Assembly (NCBI GenBank): GCA_019420585.1
Contig: JAHZGX010000011.1
Span: 1-64,000 of the forward strand
Source: Prevotellaceae bacterium
GTDB taxonomy: Bacteria; Bacteroidota; Bacteroidia; Bacteroidales; Bacteroidaceae
DNA: 64,000 nt
Reading direction: 5' to 3'
The notes below the pieces were generated by a model. It searched no databases, had not been told where the DNA came from, and worked only from the letters and a program-made list of their open reading frames with translations. Both the position numbers and the translations under genes were made by a program. Below are positions 27,795 through 35,100 of the stretch, piece by piece. The stretch's first letter is position 1, and each line of letters starts with the position of its first letter.

Positions 27795-28484
27795 ATGATA
27801 CAACACAAATCCGTGAGTATCGCCTTTATGCTTATGGGCATACTCTTCTGCACTTGCCTTATTGCAAGTAATCTGTTGGAGACAAAGGTGCTCCAGTTCG
27901 GACATTTTACTATGACTGCAGGCGTGCTCTGCTTCCCCGTCTCTTACATTCTCAATGATTGTATTGCAGAGGTGTGGGGGTTCCGCAAGGCACGCATTAT
28001 TATTTGGACGGCTTTCGTCATGAACTTCTTGGTAGTGGCCTTAGGGCAACTTGCCGTCATGCTGCCTGCTGCCACGTACTGGGCTGACAATGAGGCTCAC
28101 TTCAACTTTGTGTTCGGATTGGCTCCGCGCATTGCTGCCGCATCCTTCACTGCCTTTCTTGTGGGCAGTTTCATCAATGCCTATGTCATGAGCAAAATGA
28201 AAATCTCCAGTCAGGGAAAGCGTTTCTCGTTTCGTGCCATCGTGAGCACCTTGTGGGGTGAGAGTGCTGACAGTCTCATTTTCTTCCCCTTGGCGTTTGG
28301 AGGACTGATGCCTTTGGCCGAACTTGGCAAGTTGATGTTGCTTCAAATCATTACCAAGACGCTCTATGAAGTGCTGATGTTGCCTGTCACCATCCGTGTG
28401 GTGCGTTATGTGAAGCGTCATGAGGAGACTGACGTATATGACAGGAATGTGTCATATAATCCTTTGAAAATATTTGAATTGTAA
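27795..28484 (+). CDS. yhhQ: Queuosine precursor transporter YhhQ
   Basis: 229 residues with about six membrane helices. The family (formerly DUF165) imports preQ0/preQ1. Diagnostic segments: ASNLLETKVLQFG, PVSYILNDCIAEVWGFRKAR, SKMKISSQGKRFSFRAIVSTLWGESADSLIFFP (GESxDS is the family hallmark). First gene of the yhhQ-queC-queF operon, under the predicted preQ1 riboswitch. Its last base overlaps the first base of queC. Confidence 0.93.
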   Translation: MIQHKSVSIAFMLMGILFCTCLIASNLLETKVLQFGHFTMTAGVLCFPVSYILNDCIAEVWGFRKARIIIWTAFVMNFLVVALGQLAVMLPAATYWADNEAHFNFVFGLAPRIAAASFTAFLVGSFINAYVMSKMKISSQGKRFSFRAIVSTLWGESADSLIFFPLAFGGLMPLAELGKLMLLQIITKTLYEVLMLPVTIRVVRYVKRHEETDVYDRNVSYNPLKIFEL

Positions 28485-29215
28485 TGTCTGAAGATAATGG
28501 AAGGGCAGTGGGCATGACCGGGAAGGCCATGCCTGCCAACAGCGAATCCCTTTGGGGAGAGTCGGCTTTGGTGGTTTTCTCCGGCGGGCAGGACAGTACC
28601 ACATGCCTTTATTGGGCGTTGAGACACTTTCGCCAAGTACGCGCCTTGAGTTTTGCATACGGGCAGAGGCACGTGCGTGAGGTGGAACTTGCGCGTGACC
28701 TTGCTGTCCAAGCCGGGGTGGAATGGGAGTGCATGGACATGTCGTTTATCTCTTCGCTGAGTCAGGGATGCAGTCTTACTGACCCTTCCCTAGCCATTGA
28801 GGAACAGAAGGCAGAAGGCTCCTCATGGCCCAGCACCTTTGTTCCGGGCCGTAACCTGTTCTTCTTGTCGGTGGCTGCAGTGTATGCGCGTTCCCATGGC
28901 ATACATGACTTGGTGACAGGGGTGGGGCAGTCTGACTTCAGTGGTTACCCCGATTGTCGTGACAATTTCATCAAGAGTCTCAACGTGACCATCAACCTGG
29001 CCATGGACGGGCAGTTTCGTATACATACGCCGCTGATGTGGCTCGACAAGGCACAGACTTGGGCATTGGCTGATCGGTTGGGCGTTATGGATATTGTCAG
29101 AAACCACACACTGACCTGCTACAACGGCATTCCCGGAGACGGCTGCGGGCATTGCCCTGCCTGCCGGTTGCGTTCGGCTGGTCTGCAAAAGTATTTAACC
29201 CAAATCGGCCATTAG
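28484..29215 (+). CDS. queC: 7-cyano-7-deazaguanine synthase QueC
   Basis: 243 residues. QueC converts 7-carboxy-7-deazaguanine to preQ0 with ATP and ammonia. PP-loop FSGGQDSTTCLYWAL (about 32-46), LSFAYGQRH, VPGRNLFFLSVAA, and a C-terminal zinc site with CYNG.PGDGCGHCPACRLR are all present. The N-terminus has about 25 residues before the core; a later start is possible, but the one-base overlap with yhhQ (TAATG) supports this one. queD and queE are not in the window. Confidence 0.95.
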   Translation: MSEDNGRAVGMTGKAMPANSESLWGESALVVFSGGQDSTTCLYWALRHFRQVRALSFAYGQRHVREVELARDLAVQAGVEWECMDMSFISSLSQGCSLTDPSLAIEEQKAEGSSWPSTFVPGRNLFFLSVAAVYARSHGIHDLVTGVGQSDFSGYPDCRDNFIKSLNVTINLAMDGQFRIHTPLMWLDKAQTWALADRLGVMDIVRNHTLTCYNGIPGDGCGHCPACRLRSAGLQKYLTQIGH

Positions 29216-29243
29216 ACTGATTGGGGCTTAAGCATAAAGAACC

Positions 29244-29717
29244 ATGTGTATGAGCAATAACAGAGAGCAGGAAGGGCTTTCCGCCCTTGGACGTAAGACA
29301 GAGTACAGGCAGGACTATGCCCCCGAGGTGTTGGAGACCTTTCAGAACAAGCATCCCCAAAATGATTACTGGGTGCGCTTCAATTGTCCGGAGTTTACAA
29401 GCCTTTGTCCCATAACGGGACAACCGGACTTTGCCGAGATACGCATCAGTTACATACCGGCGGAACGCATGGTGGAGAGCAAGAGCCTGAAATTGTATCT
29501 TTTTTCCTTCCGCAATCATGGCGACTTTCATGAGGACTGTGTCAATGTCATCATGAAGGATCTTGTGCGTGTCATGCAGCCCAAATACATTGAGGTGACA
29601 GGTATCTTTACTCCACGGGGAGGCATAAGCATATGGCCTTATGCCAATTACGGGCAGCCTGGAACAAAATATGAAGAGATGGCACAGTATCGTCTGCTGC
29701 ACCATGGCATGCAGTAG
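29244..29717 (+). CDS. queF: NADPH-dependent 7-cyano-7-deazaguanine reductase QueF
   Basis: 157 residues, the short unimodular type. It reduces preQ0 to preQ1. Catalytic cysteine in PEFTSLCPITGQPDFAEI and the NADPH motif in ESKSLKLYLFSFRNHGDFHED. ISIWPYANYG near the C-terminus is also typical. ATG codons at 29244 and 29250 are both possible. Last gene of the operon; a strong hairpin follows its stop codon. Confidence 0.95.
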   Translation: MCMSNNREQEGLSALGRKTEYRQDYAPEVLETFQNKHPQNDYWVRFNCPEFTSLCPITGQPDFAEIRISYIPAERMVESKSLKLYLFSFRNHGDFHEDCVNVIMKDLVRVMQPKYIEVTGIFTPRGGISIWPYANYGQPGTKYEEMAQYRLLHHGMQ

Positions 29718-29729
29718 GATAAAATTTCA

Positions 29730-29768
29730 CAGCGCATTGGCAAGGCGTGTCTGCTTGCCAATGCGCTG
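29730..29768. terminator. Bidirectional terminator hairpin between queF and the flavodoxin gene
   Basis: Perfect 15-base inverted repeat: CAGCGCATTGGCAAG (29730-29744) and its complement (29754-29768), 9-base loop, followed by CTTTCT. It sits in the 56 bases between two convergent stops. Confidence 0.75.
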
Positions 29769-29773
29769 CTTTC

Positions 29774-30460
29774 TCAGTTGCTCATTCCTATTCGTTTTAG
29801 CCATTTCAGTATTCCTTCCTTTGAATCGGACACATACTCTCGGGCTATGGAATGGTGATCAAGGATGGTGGCATCCTTCTCCAACCTTCGTATGGTCCTG
29901 ACTGCATCAGAAAATCCACTGCCGCCATGCGTGCAGAACGGAATGAGAGTCTTTCCGCTGAAATCATATTCATCGAAGAACGAATAGAGCGGCATGGGCA
30001 TGTCATACCACCAGTTGGGAAATCCCACGAACACCACATCGTAGTCCTTCAGGTTCTTGATGTGTGTGGATAGTTCCGGACGTGCATCATTGTCATGCTC
30101 CACTTTTGCATCATCAATCAGTGCCTTGTGCGAACCGGGATAGGTGCGTACCGTCTTAATCTCGAAAAGGTCGCCCCCTGTGGCTTCGCTGATGACGGAT
30201 GCCACATACCTTGTGCTTCCCATTATCTTGCCATTCACCTTTACCCGGCTGGCTCCGGAAGAAGCATCCACACCTTCAGTCTCCGGAACGGAGAAGTAGG
30301 CCACGAGTACTCTCCCTCGCTTGCCTGCGGACTTCTGTCCGTCTGATGCGACTTCTGTATTCCCAGAGGACTTGGCATTTTCCCTTTGGGTAGTATAGGC
30401 CAGTGCCAATGTTCCACAGATGGCCACAGCCACAAATCCTGTTATTAGATATTTTTTCAT
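29774..30460 (-). CDS. Exported flavodoxin-like protein
   Basis: 228 residues from MKKYLITGFVAVAICGTLALAY, an N-terminal signal or anchor segment. The flavodoxin fold starts at VLVAYFSVPETEGVD, the phosphate-binding region of long Bacteroidota flavodoxins, and continues with DYDVVFVGFPNWWYDMPMPLYSFFDEYDFSGKTLIPFCTHGGSGFSD, a form common in this subgroup. An extracytoplasmic flavodoxin is unusual but frequent in this phylum. Eight more codons upstream are open; the chosen start gives a clean signal sequence. Downstream in the same direction as the CMD-cupin and hydrolase genes, probably one operon. Confidence 0.85.
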   Translation of the reverse strand: MKKYLITGFVAVAICGTLALAYTTQRENAKSSGNTEVASDGQKSAGKRGRVLVAYFSVPETEGVDASSGASRVKVNGKIMGSTRYVASVISEATGGDLFEIKTVRTYPGSHKALIDDAKVEHDNDARPELSTHIKNLKDYDVVFVGFPNWWYDMPMPLYSFFDEYDFSGKTLIPFCTHGGSGFSDAVRTIRRLEKDATILDHHSIAREYVSDSKEGILKWLKRIGMSN

Positions 30461-30586
30461 GTAATGAGTTTGTTTGATTCCCAATTGACCATTAGAACAG
30501 AGTTCCTCTAGACAAGCAAGGGAAACAGATTTTGGTCTAATGAATGATAGGGGAGGATGGTTATTCTGTTTTGTTCTTCTCTTCTT

Positions 30587-31618
30587 TTACGGGTTCCCCA
30601 TCCACACCGCACTGCCTTTTGTCTGCTGAGTGCCTATGGCAATGTGGGTAAACTGCTTGTCGGGTGCTGCTCCATGCCAGTGTACCACGTTGGGAGCAAT
30701 CTTCACCACGTCACCGGGATGTAGCACCTGCACGGGCTTGCCTTTTTCCTGGTAACGTCCTTCGCCTGAGGTGCAGAGCAGAATCTGCCCGCCCGGATGG
30801 GCATGCCAATTGTTGCGCACCCCGGGCGCAAATGTCACGTTTCCTACAGTGCAGTCCATCGAGTCGGCCTTGGTGATGAACATCTTTACCCAGGCATCTC
30901 CTGTGAAGTTCTGATTGCTGGGGAGTTTTTCTCCCTTGGGGAATACATCATCGGCTTTTCCTGTAGATTGGGAAATGGCAAGTGCTTGGTCAAGTTGTGA
31001 TTGTTGGTATCCAAGGTTCTTGCAGATGTTCATGTGTCCGCGCAGCATGGGTTCCACGCTTTCTCCCAATGCTGCAATGACTGATACCGTGGCAAGTTCC
31101 CGCTCGGCATAGGTGAGTATGTCCCGCTCAAAGAGGTCGGCAAACAGGTGCTCCTTGAGGAAACGTTCTATCGCAGGAGCAAACTTTGCGTATTCGGTTT
31201 TTGGCGCATCGGCAGGTATGCCTGATATTTCTGCCAGTATGTCCCGTCCGCGTTCGTAGCGTGTGCGACTCTCCTTGATGGGGGTAGCATCTCTGCCTGC
31301 ATTGTCTTTGATGCCTTGTGCTTCTCGTTCCTTGAGCACCTCGATGAGGGTCTGTAGGGCACGGAGGCTTCGTGGAAATCCGCAATAGGCGTATGCGTGT
31401 ATCAGGATTTCGCGTACTTCATTCACGGTCATTCCGTTGTCCAAGGCAGTGGCGATGGCAGGCTTTAGGCTCTCCAGGTCACCTCTTCCTGTGCAGGAGG
31501 CCATCTTGACGATGCCTTGTTGCCGGATGTCCAGTGTGTCTCTGGCAGGGGCTGGCTGCCCCATCATGGCAACAGATGCCATGAAAACCGAAAAGATAAC
31601 AGTGAGTCCTTTTTTCAT
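30587..31618 (-). CDS. Exported carboxymuconolactone decarboxylase-like protein fused to a cupin
   Basis: 343 residues from MKKGLTVIFSVFMASVAMMGQ (signal peptide). Two AhpD/CMD-type alpha-helical repeats cover about 30-225 (DNGMTVNEVREILIHAYAYCGFPRSLRAL is typical; a second, LFADLFERDILTYAERELATVS.IAALG). A C-terminal cupin covers about 255-335, with metal ligands in NNWHAHPGGQILLCTSGEG and HPGDVVKIAPNVVHWHGA. The AhpD CxxC pair is not evident, so a peroxidase-type role is doubtful. The fusion is common in Bacteroidota and its function is not established. A stray frame of 14 codons lies upstream of the chosen start. Confidence 0.82.
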   Translation of the reverse strand: MKKGLTVIFSVFMASVAMMGQPAPARDTLDIRQQGIVKMASCTGRGDLESLKPAIATALDNGMTVNEVREILIHAYAYCGFPRSLRALQTLIEVLKEREAQGIKDNAGRDATPIKESRTRYERGRDILAEISGIPADAPKTEYAKFAPAIERFLKEHLFADLFERDILTYAERELATVSVIAALGESVEPMLRGHMNICKNLGYQQSQLDQALAISQSTGKADDVFPKGEKLPSNQNFTGDAWVKMFITKADSMDCTVGNVTFAPGVRNNWHAHPGGQILLCTSGEGRYQEKGKPVQVLHPGDVVKIAPNVVHWHGAAPDKQFTHIAIGTQQTKGSAVWMGNP

Positions 31619-31659
31619 GTTGTACACATTATAATATATTATGGTTATGCGCAAAAGCA

Positions 31660-32763
31660 TTATAACTTGCTTCCGAAAAACGTCTTCAGTTTACTTACCG
31701 CCATGTTTACATACTCGGGGACATAATAGGTCTTGATGTGTGTGGCTCCGGGTATGAGGAACAGTTCCTTGTCCTGTGTGCCCGTGGCTCGGCTGAAGCA
31801 CTGCTCTGTCATATAGAACGTGTCGGCATTGCTGCCTGCTATCATCAGCAGGGGCTGGTTGATGAGATATATGTCGGCCGAAGCATCAAATGCCATGAGT
31901 TCCATAAGGCTGCTCTTGGTATAGCGGAACGTGGAGTTAGGATGTGCATGGCTTTGCATGTAGTACTCATATCCATCCCGGTAGAGGTCAAAGGGCAATG
32001 CGGCTGCTTGCTCCGGTGTCACGCCGCTCATGTCGCCCATGTATTCCACTTCACCTCCTTCTGCTTCCTTCTGCCGTGCCGCGCAGGCTTCGGCAAGTCT
32101 CTCCTGCACGCTGTTTATCTGGGAGTCAAGGAATCCGTTGCGGCGCACCAGTCCCGTGTTGAACATGCTGAGTGTTGCCACTGCCTTGAAGCGCTTGTCG
32201 GTCTGTGCGGCCTTCAGCGTGTAGCCTCCTCCTCCGCAGATGCCTAGTATGCCCATCCGTGAAGCGTCTACACCGGGGTATTGTGCAAGAATATCTGCTG
32301 CACGCCGTATGTCCTCCATGCGTGTTGCAGGCTTGTCTGTGTTGCGTGGCTCTCCCTCGCTGGCTCCCTGATAGGCGGCATCGAATGCCAGGCATACGTA
32401 GCCCTGTTCCGCCATGAGCTGGCTGTAGAGTCCTGCCACCTGTTCCTTTACTCCTCCGTTGGGATGAGCCACCACCAGGGCAGGGTGCTTCTTTGACGTG
32501 TCATAATTTGCAGGGGTGTACACGTTTGCGGCAATCCGAAGCCCGTTGAGCATGTAGGTGATGGAGTGTATGTTCACCTTGCCAGCCTCGTTTCCTGTAA
32601 TTGCCCCCGCATAAACCAGCCCCCAGGGGTTGCTGTTGTGGCTCTTGATGCTCTTGGCATCCACTTCATTGAATACTGTCTTCATATTATTACTCTCCTG
32701 TGCTTTGAGAGTGCCGGACAGGGCTGTCGCCATGCCCAGCACGAGAATTGATATACTTTTCAT
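31660..32763 (-). CDS. Exported alpha/beta hydrolase, dienelactone-hydrolase-like
   Basis: 367 residues from MKSISILVLGMATALSGTLKAQ, a signal peptide. The hydrolase fold has ALVVAHPNGGVKEQ (oxyanion region), the nucleophile elbow MGILGICGGGGYTL with cysteine instead of serine (G-x-C-x-G, as in dienelactone hydrolases), and a likely acid and histidine in MIAGSNADTFYM and LIPGATHIKTYYV. A 25-codon upstream extension is open but comes before the signal peptide and overlaps the promoter. First gene of the operon, divergent from an AraC regulator. Confidence 0.85.
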   Translation of the reverse strand: MKSISILVLGMATALSGTLKAQESNNMKTVFNEVDAKSIKSHNSNPWGLVYAGAITGNEAGKVNIHSITYMLNGLRIAANVYTPANYDTSKKHPALVVAHPNGGVKEQVAGLYSQLMAEQGYVCLAFDAAYQGASEGEPRNTDKPATRMEDIRRAADILAQYPGVDASRMGILGICGGGGYTLKAAQTDKRFKAVATLSMFNTGLVRRNGFLDSQINSVQERLAEACAARQKEAEGGEVEYMGDMSGVTPEQAAALPFDLYRDGYEYYMQSHAHPNSTFRYTKSSLMELMAFDASADIYLINQPLLMIAGSNADTFYMTEQCFSRATGTQDKELFLIPGATHIKTYYVPEYVNMAVSKLKTFFGSKL

Positions 32764-32835
32764 CTTCTGCAGTAATTGTGTGTTCCCGACTTGTATTTGT
32801 CTGCCTTGTGTGGCATTATTATAATATCTACGGTG

Positions 32836-32843
32836 CAAAATTA
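32836..32843 (-). promoter_or_regulatory. -7 element of the hydrolase operon
   Basis: Minus strand TAATTTTG, matching TAnnTTTG, 73 bases before the hydrolase ATG. It is back to back with the AraC gene promoter. Confidence 0.55.
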
Positions 32844-32929
32844 CTCTGCCATTTCCATTAAACGCCTATCCAAATTACGGCTCGTATAACAACTTTTACA
32901 GGCATGGTGCTTTTGTGTGGGAAAAGTGC

Positions 32930-32937
32930 TATTTTTG
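32930..32937 (+). promoter_or_regulatory. -7 element of the AraC regulator gene
   Basis: TATTTTTG, matching TAnnTTTG, 24 bases before the ATG at 32961. An AAAGGAG stretch lies between promoter and start. Confidence 0.55.
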
Positions 32938-32960
32938 CACCACAAGAAAGGAGAACAGTT

Positions 32961-33863
32961 ATGGACGAAATCGTGAGAATTGACACCGTGAAGGATTATA
33001 ATGAGTATTGGGGAGTGGCTGACCGGCACCCGCTGGTCAATGTGCTTGAAGGTTCTCAGGTGACACGCCCTATACCCAATTGCCGCAAGAGTTTTGGCCT
33101 GTACGTCATCTTCCTGAAGGATGTGAAGTGTGCTGACTATCTGAAATATGGACGCGAGGAGTATGACTATCAGCAGAACACGCTCGTGTTTGTGTCACCG
33201 GGGCAGGTTTTGGGATACCCTGCCGACGGTTCCACTTATCAGGCCAAGGGCTGGTGCTTCTATTTCAGTCCGGAACTGTTGCGTGGAACACCGCTCGGGC
33301 GGCACATTAAGGATTACACGTTCTTCTCTTATGATGTCAGGGAGGCACTGCACCTGTCTCTGCAGGAGCGTGACACCATCATTGACTGTATGAGGAAAAT
33401 AGAGGATGAGATAAGGAACGGTTCAGACCGCCACAGCAATGCCATCATAGCCTCGGCCATAGAACTGCTGCTGAATTACTGCACTCGCTTTTACAGCCGC
33501 CAGTTTGTCACGCGCAAGAAAGCCAACAAGGACATCCTCACCCATTTTGAAGCACTGCTTGACGGATATTTCACGTCGGATACCCCCAAGCGTGTGGGCA
33601 CGCCTTCGGTGGCGTGGTGTGCAGAACAGTTGCATCTTTCACCCAATTATTTCGGAGACCTTATCAAGAAGGAGACAGGCATCTCAGCCATTGAGCATAT
33701 CCAGAGGAAGACGATGGATACAGCCAAGGACTTCCTGATGCAGACGAACAAGACCATAAGCGAGATTGCTTATAGTCTGGGTTACCAGTATCCGCAATAC
33801 TTCAGTCGGGCTTTCAAGAAATTTGAGGGATGCTCCCCCAATGAATACCGCATGGCAGAGTAA
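32961..33863 (+). CDS. AraC family transcriptional regulator
   Basis: 300 residues from MDEIVRIDTVKDYNEYWG; the frame is open 19 codons earlier, but the promoter lies inside that extension. The N-terminal part is a cupin-like sensor (ENTLVFVSPGQVLGYPAD-like). The C-terminal AraC DNA-binding domain has two helix-turn-helices, WCAEQLHLSPNYFGDLIKKE and ISEIAYSLGYQYPQYFSRAFK, ending CSPNEYR. Divergent from the hydrolase/CMD-cupin/flavodoxin operon with 197 bases between starts, so it most likely controls that operon. Confidence 0.9.
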   Translation: MDEIVRIDTVKDYNEYWGVADRHPLVNVLEGSQVTRPIPNCRKSFGLYVIFLKDVKCADYLKYGREEYDYQQNTLVFVSPGQVLGYPADGSTYQAKGWCFYFSPELLRGTPLGRHIKDYTFFSYDVREALHLSLQERDTIIDCMRKIEDEIRNGSDRHSNAIIASAIELLLNYCTRFYSRQFVTRKKANKDILTHFEALLDGYFTSDTPKRVGTPSVAWCAEQLHLSPNYFGDLIKKETGISAIEHIQRKTMDTAKDFLMQTNKTISEIAYSLGYQYPQYFSRAFKKFEGCSPNEYRMAE

Positions 33864-33902
33864 TTGCAGAGGGGATTGGCCTCGTCTTTCTCCTGTTTTT
33901 CG

Positions 33903-33910
33903 TATCTTTG
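33903..33910 (+). promoter_or_regulatory. -7 element of the polysaccharide locus promoter
   Basis: TATCTTTG, matching TAnnTTTG, 158 bases upstream of the upxY-like gene. I looked for inverted repeats around it that would allow promoter inversion, as in Bacteroides fragilis, and found none. Confidence 0.5.
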
Positions 33911-34010
33911 CTGAGGATTTCATGTCTCTTGTGGTGAGAATCGGAAGAAGCATAGAAATTAAGTTCTTCATTCAGTTAAGGATGGGGACGGAAAAACGGA
34001 CAGCAGGGTA

Positions 34011-34044
34011 CGTCTCTTCATGTGGGAGACGGCGGCGAAGCCGT
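34011..34044 (+). promoter_or_regulatory. Two overlapping, mutually exclusive hairpins in the upxY leader
   Basis: Hairpin 1: CGTCTC (34011-34016) with GAGACG (34026-34031). Hairpin 2: ACGGC (34029-34033) with GCCGT (34040-34044). They share 34029-34031, so only one can form. They sit 17 bases before the gene start in a leader of about 145 bases. An attenuator or UpxY-recognition structure is an inference. Confidence 0.4.
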
Positions 34045-34060
34045 GTCGTAAAGTTAAGAG

Positions 34061-34651
34061 ATGATTGTTTCTGACGTTGACATGGAACAGGGTAGGCCGG
34101 ACGATGCAGGATGGTTCGTTGCTGTGGTGAGGGTCAATTGTGAGAAGAGAATTGCCGATGCCATTCTGTCTGACTTAGCCAGGAAGAATATCTGGTTTGA
34201 CTACTGGGTTCCCACGGCAAAGGAACATTATGTGGATAAGCGGACCGGAAAGCGCAAGGTGAGGCAGAAGGTATTCCTTTCTACTTTCATATTCTGCCAT
34301 GTCAGCAGGAAGCATCTTGATGAGATACGTTTCCGCTCTGATGTCTATAAGATGCTGATGATGCCGGGGCACAGGGAAATCTACAGAATCCCTGACCGGG
34401 AACTGGAGAGTTACCGCCATTTCGTGGAGAATCCCGACCTGCCTGTAGTTGCACATTCCGGGCCTTTGAGGAAAGGACAGAAGGTGAGAATCACGGAAGG
34501 TTGCCTGGCAGGAATAGAGGCATACGTGCAGCATGTCTCCGGCACGAAGGCAGTCATTGGCAATGAGATTAGATATATCAGTGGTGCCACCATTGAGATT
34601 GACAGGGAGTTTCTTGAGGTGATTGACGAGGAGCAGAATGCAGCCTCGTGA
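34061..34651 (+). CDS. UpxY-type transcription antiterminator (NusG-like)
   Basis: 196 residues. NusG N-terminal domain from about WFVAVVRVNCEKRIADAILSD to VFLSTFIFCHVSRKHL, then a C-terminal KOW module, LRKGQKVRITEGCLAGIEAYVQ with ISGATIEIDREFL. In Bacteroides, UpxY proteins are encoded first in capsule operons and allow RNA polymerase through the leader of their own locus. Its position right before the polysaccharide genes fits. No UpxZ-like partner follows. An internal Met at residue 8 is an alternative start. Confidence 0.9.
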   Translation: MIVSDVDMEQGRPDDAGWFVAVVRVNCEKRIADAILSDLARKNIWFDYWVPTAKEHYVDKRTGKRKVRQKVFLSTFIFCHVSRKHLDEIRFRSDVYKMLMMPGHREIYRIPDRELESYRHFVENPDLPVVAHSGPLRKGQKVRITEGCLAGIEAYVQHVSGTKAVIGNEIRYISGATIEIDREFLEVIDEEQNAAS

Positions 34652-34726
34652 GAACGGTGTCGGCGGCATCTGAAGGAAAAGATGAGAGGCAGTGTCATGT
34701 CCTTCGCGCAACACGTATTCCCTAAT

Positions 34727-34830
34727 GCGCCAACTGGAAAGAAATAAAAATCCAGTTAGGAAAAATATTTTTTCCAATTGGAAAGTCGAAAATGGGCATT
34801 TCTGAGAAAAGCGCGAATATGTCAAGAAAA
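34727..34830. repeat. Dispersed repeat family 1, copy A
   Basis: A 104-base element, AT-rich and built of stems: AACTGG (34732-34737) with CCAGTT (34752-34757), then GGAAAAA..TTTTTTCC (34759-34775), then CCAATT. It ends CGCGAATATGTCAAGAAAA. A second copy with the same length and order lies at 57185-57288 in the same orientation. Confidence 0.6.
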
Positions 34831-34844
34831 CATCAAGGCGGCCA

Positions 34845-34943
34845 TTTTAGGTGTGATACTCCATCCAGGCTGGCTTCTGCAAGCAAGTCACTCCCACCCC
34901 AAATGGTTTTCCCTAATTCCTGCAGGCAAAGAATGTCTTTGCC
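34845..34943 (-). repeat. Dispersed repeat family 2, left copy (coding-like)
   Basis: 99 bases; aligns without gaps to the reverse complement of 57011-57109, with 80 identical positions by my count. Read on the minus strand it gives 33 codons with GKDILCLQELGKTIWGGSDL and LLAEASLDGVSHLK, then a stop four codons on. See the finding on its substitution pattern. No start codon or promoter was seen. Confidence 0.65.
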
Positions 34944-35013
34944 TGGGTCTTCACGGGTCACCCATCAGGAAACTCAAATAAGTAGTACTTCAATGGCAAA
35001 GTAAGTACTACTT
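34923..35013 (+). terminator. Two strong hairpins between the upxY-like gene and wzx
   Basis: First: CAGGCAAAG (34923-34931) with CTTTGCCTG (34937-34945), 9 pairs, 5-base loop. Second: AAGTAGTACTT (34980-34990) with AAGTACTACTT (35003-35013), 11 pairs, 12-base loop. No T run follows. They may attenuate entry into the wzx operon. The whole 34652-35100 stretch holds only these and the two repeats; no gene was seen. Confidence 0.4.
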
Positions 35014-35100
35014 CTCTGAAAATGCGTACTGCGGTATTTTGCCGAGCAGCCCTTGTCCTTCTTGAAAAAGAGGCTGCAAGCATCTCCAAAATAATAAAAA

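Noticed and set aside
33864..34060. Invertible promoter upstream of the upxY-like gene, as in Bacteroides fragilis capsule loci
   Set aside because: I looked for flanking inverted repeats around the -7 element and found only small leader hairpins.
34175..34825. 216-codon minus-strand frame across the upxY-like gene and the repeat
   Set aside because: It is antisense to a clear NusG-like protein; its open part reflects that gene and the AT-rich repeat.
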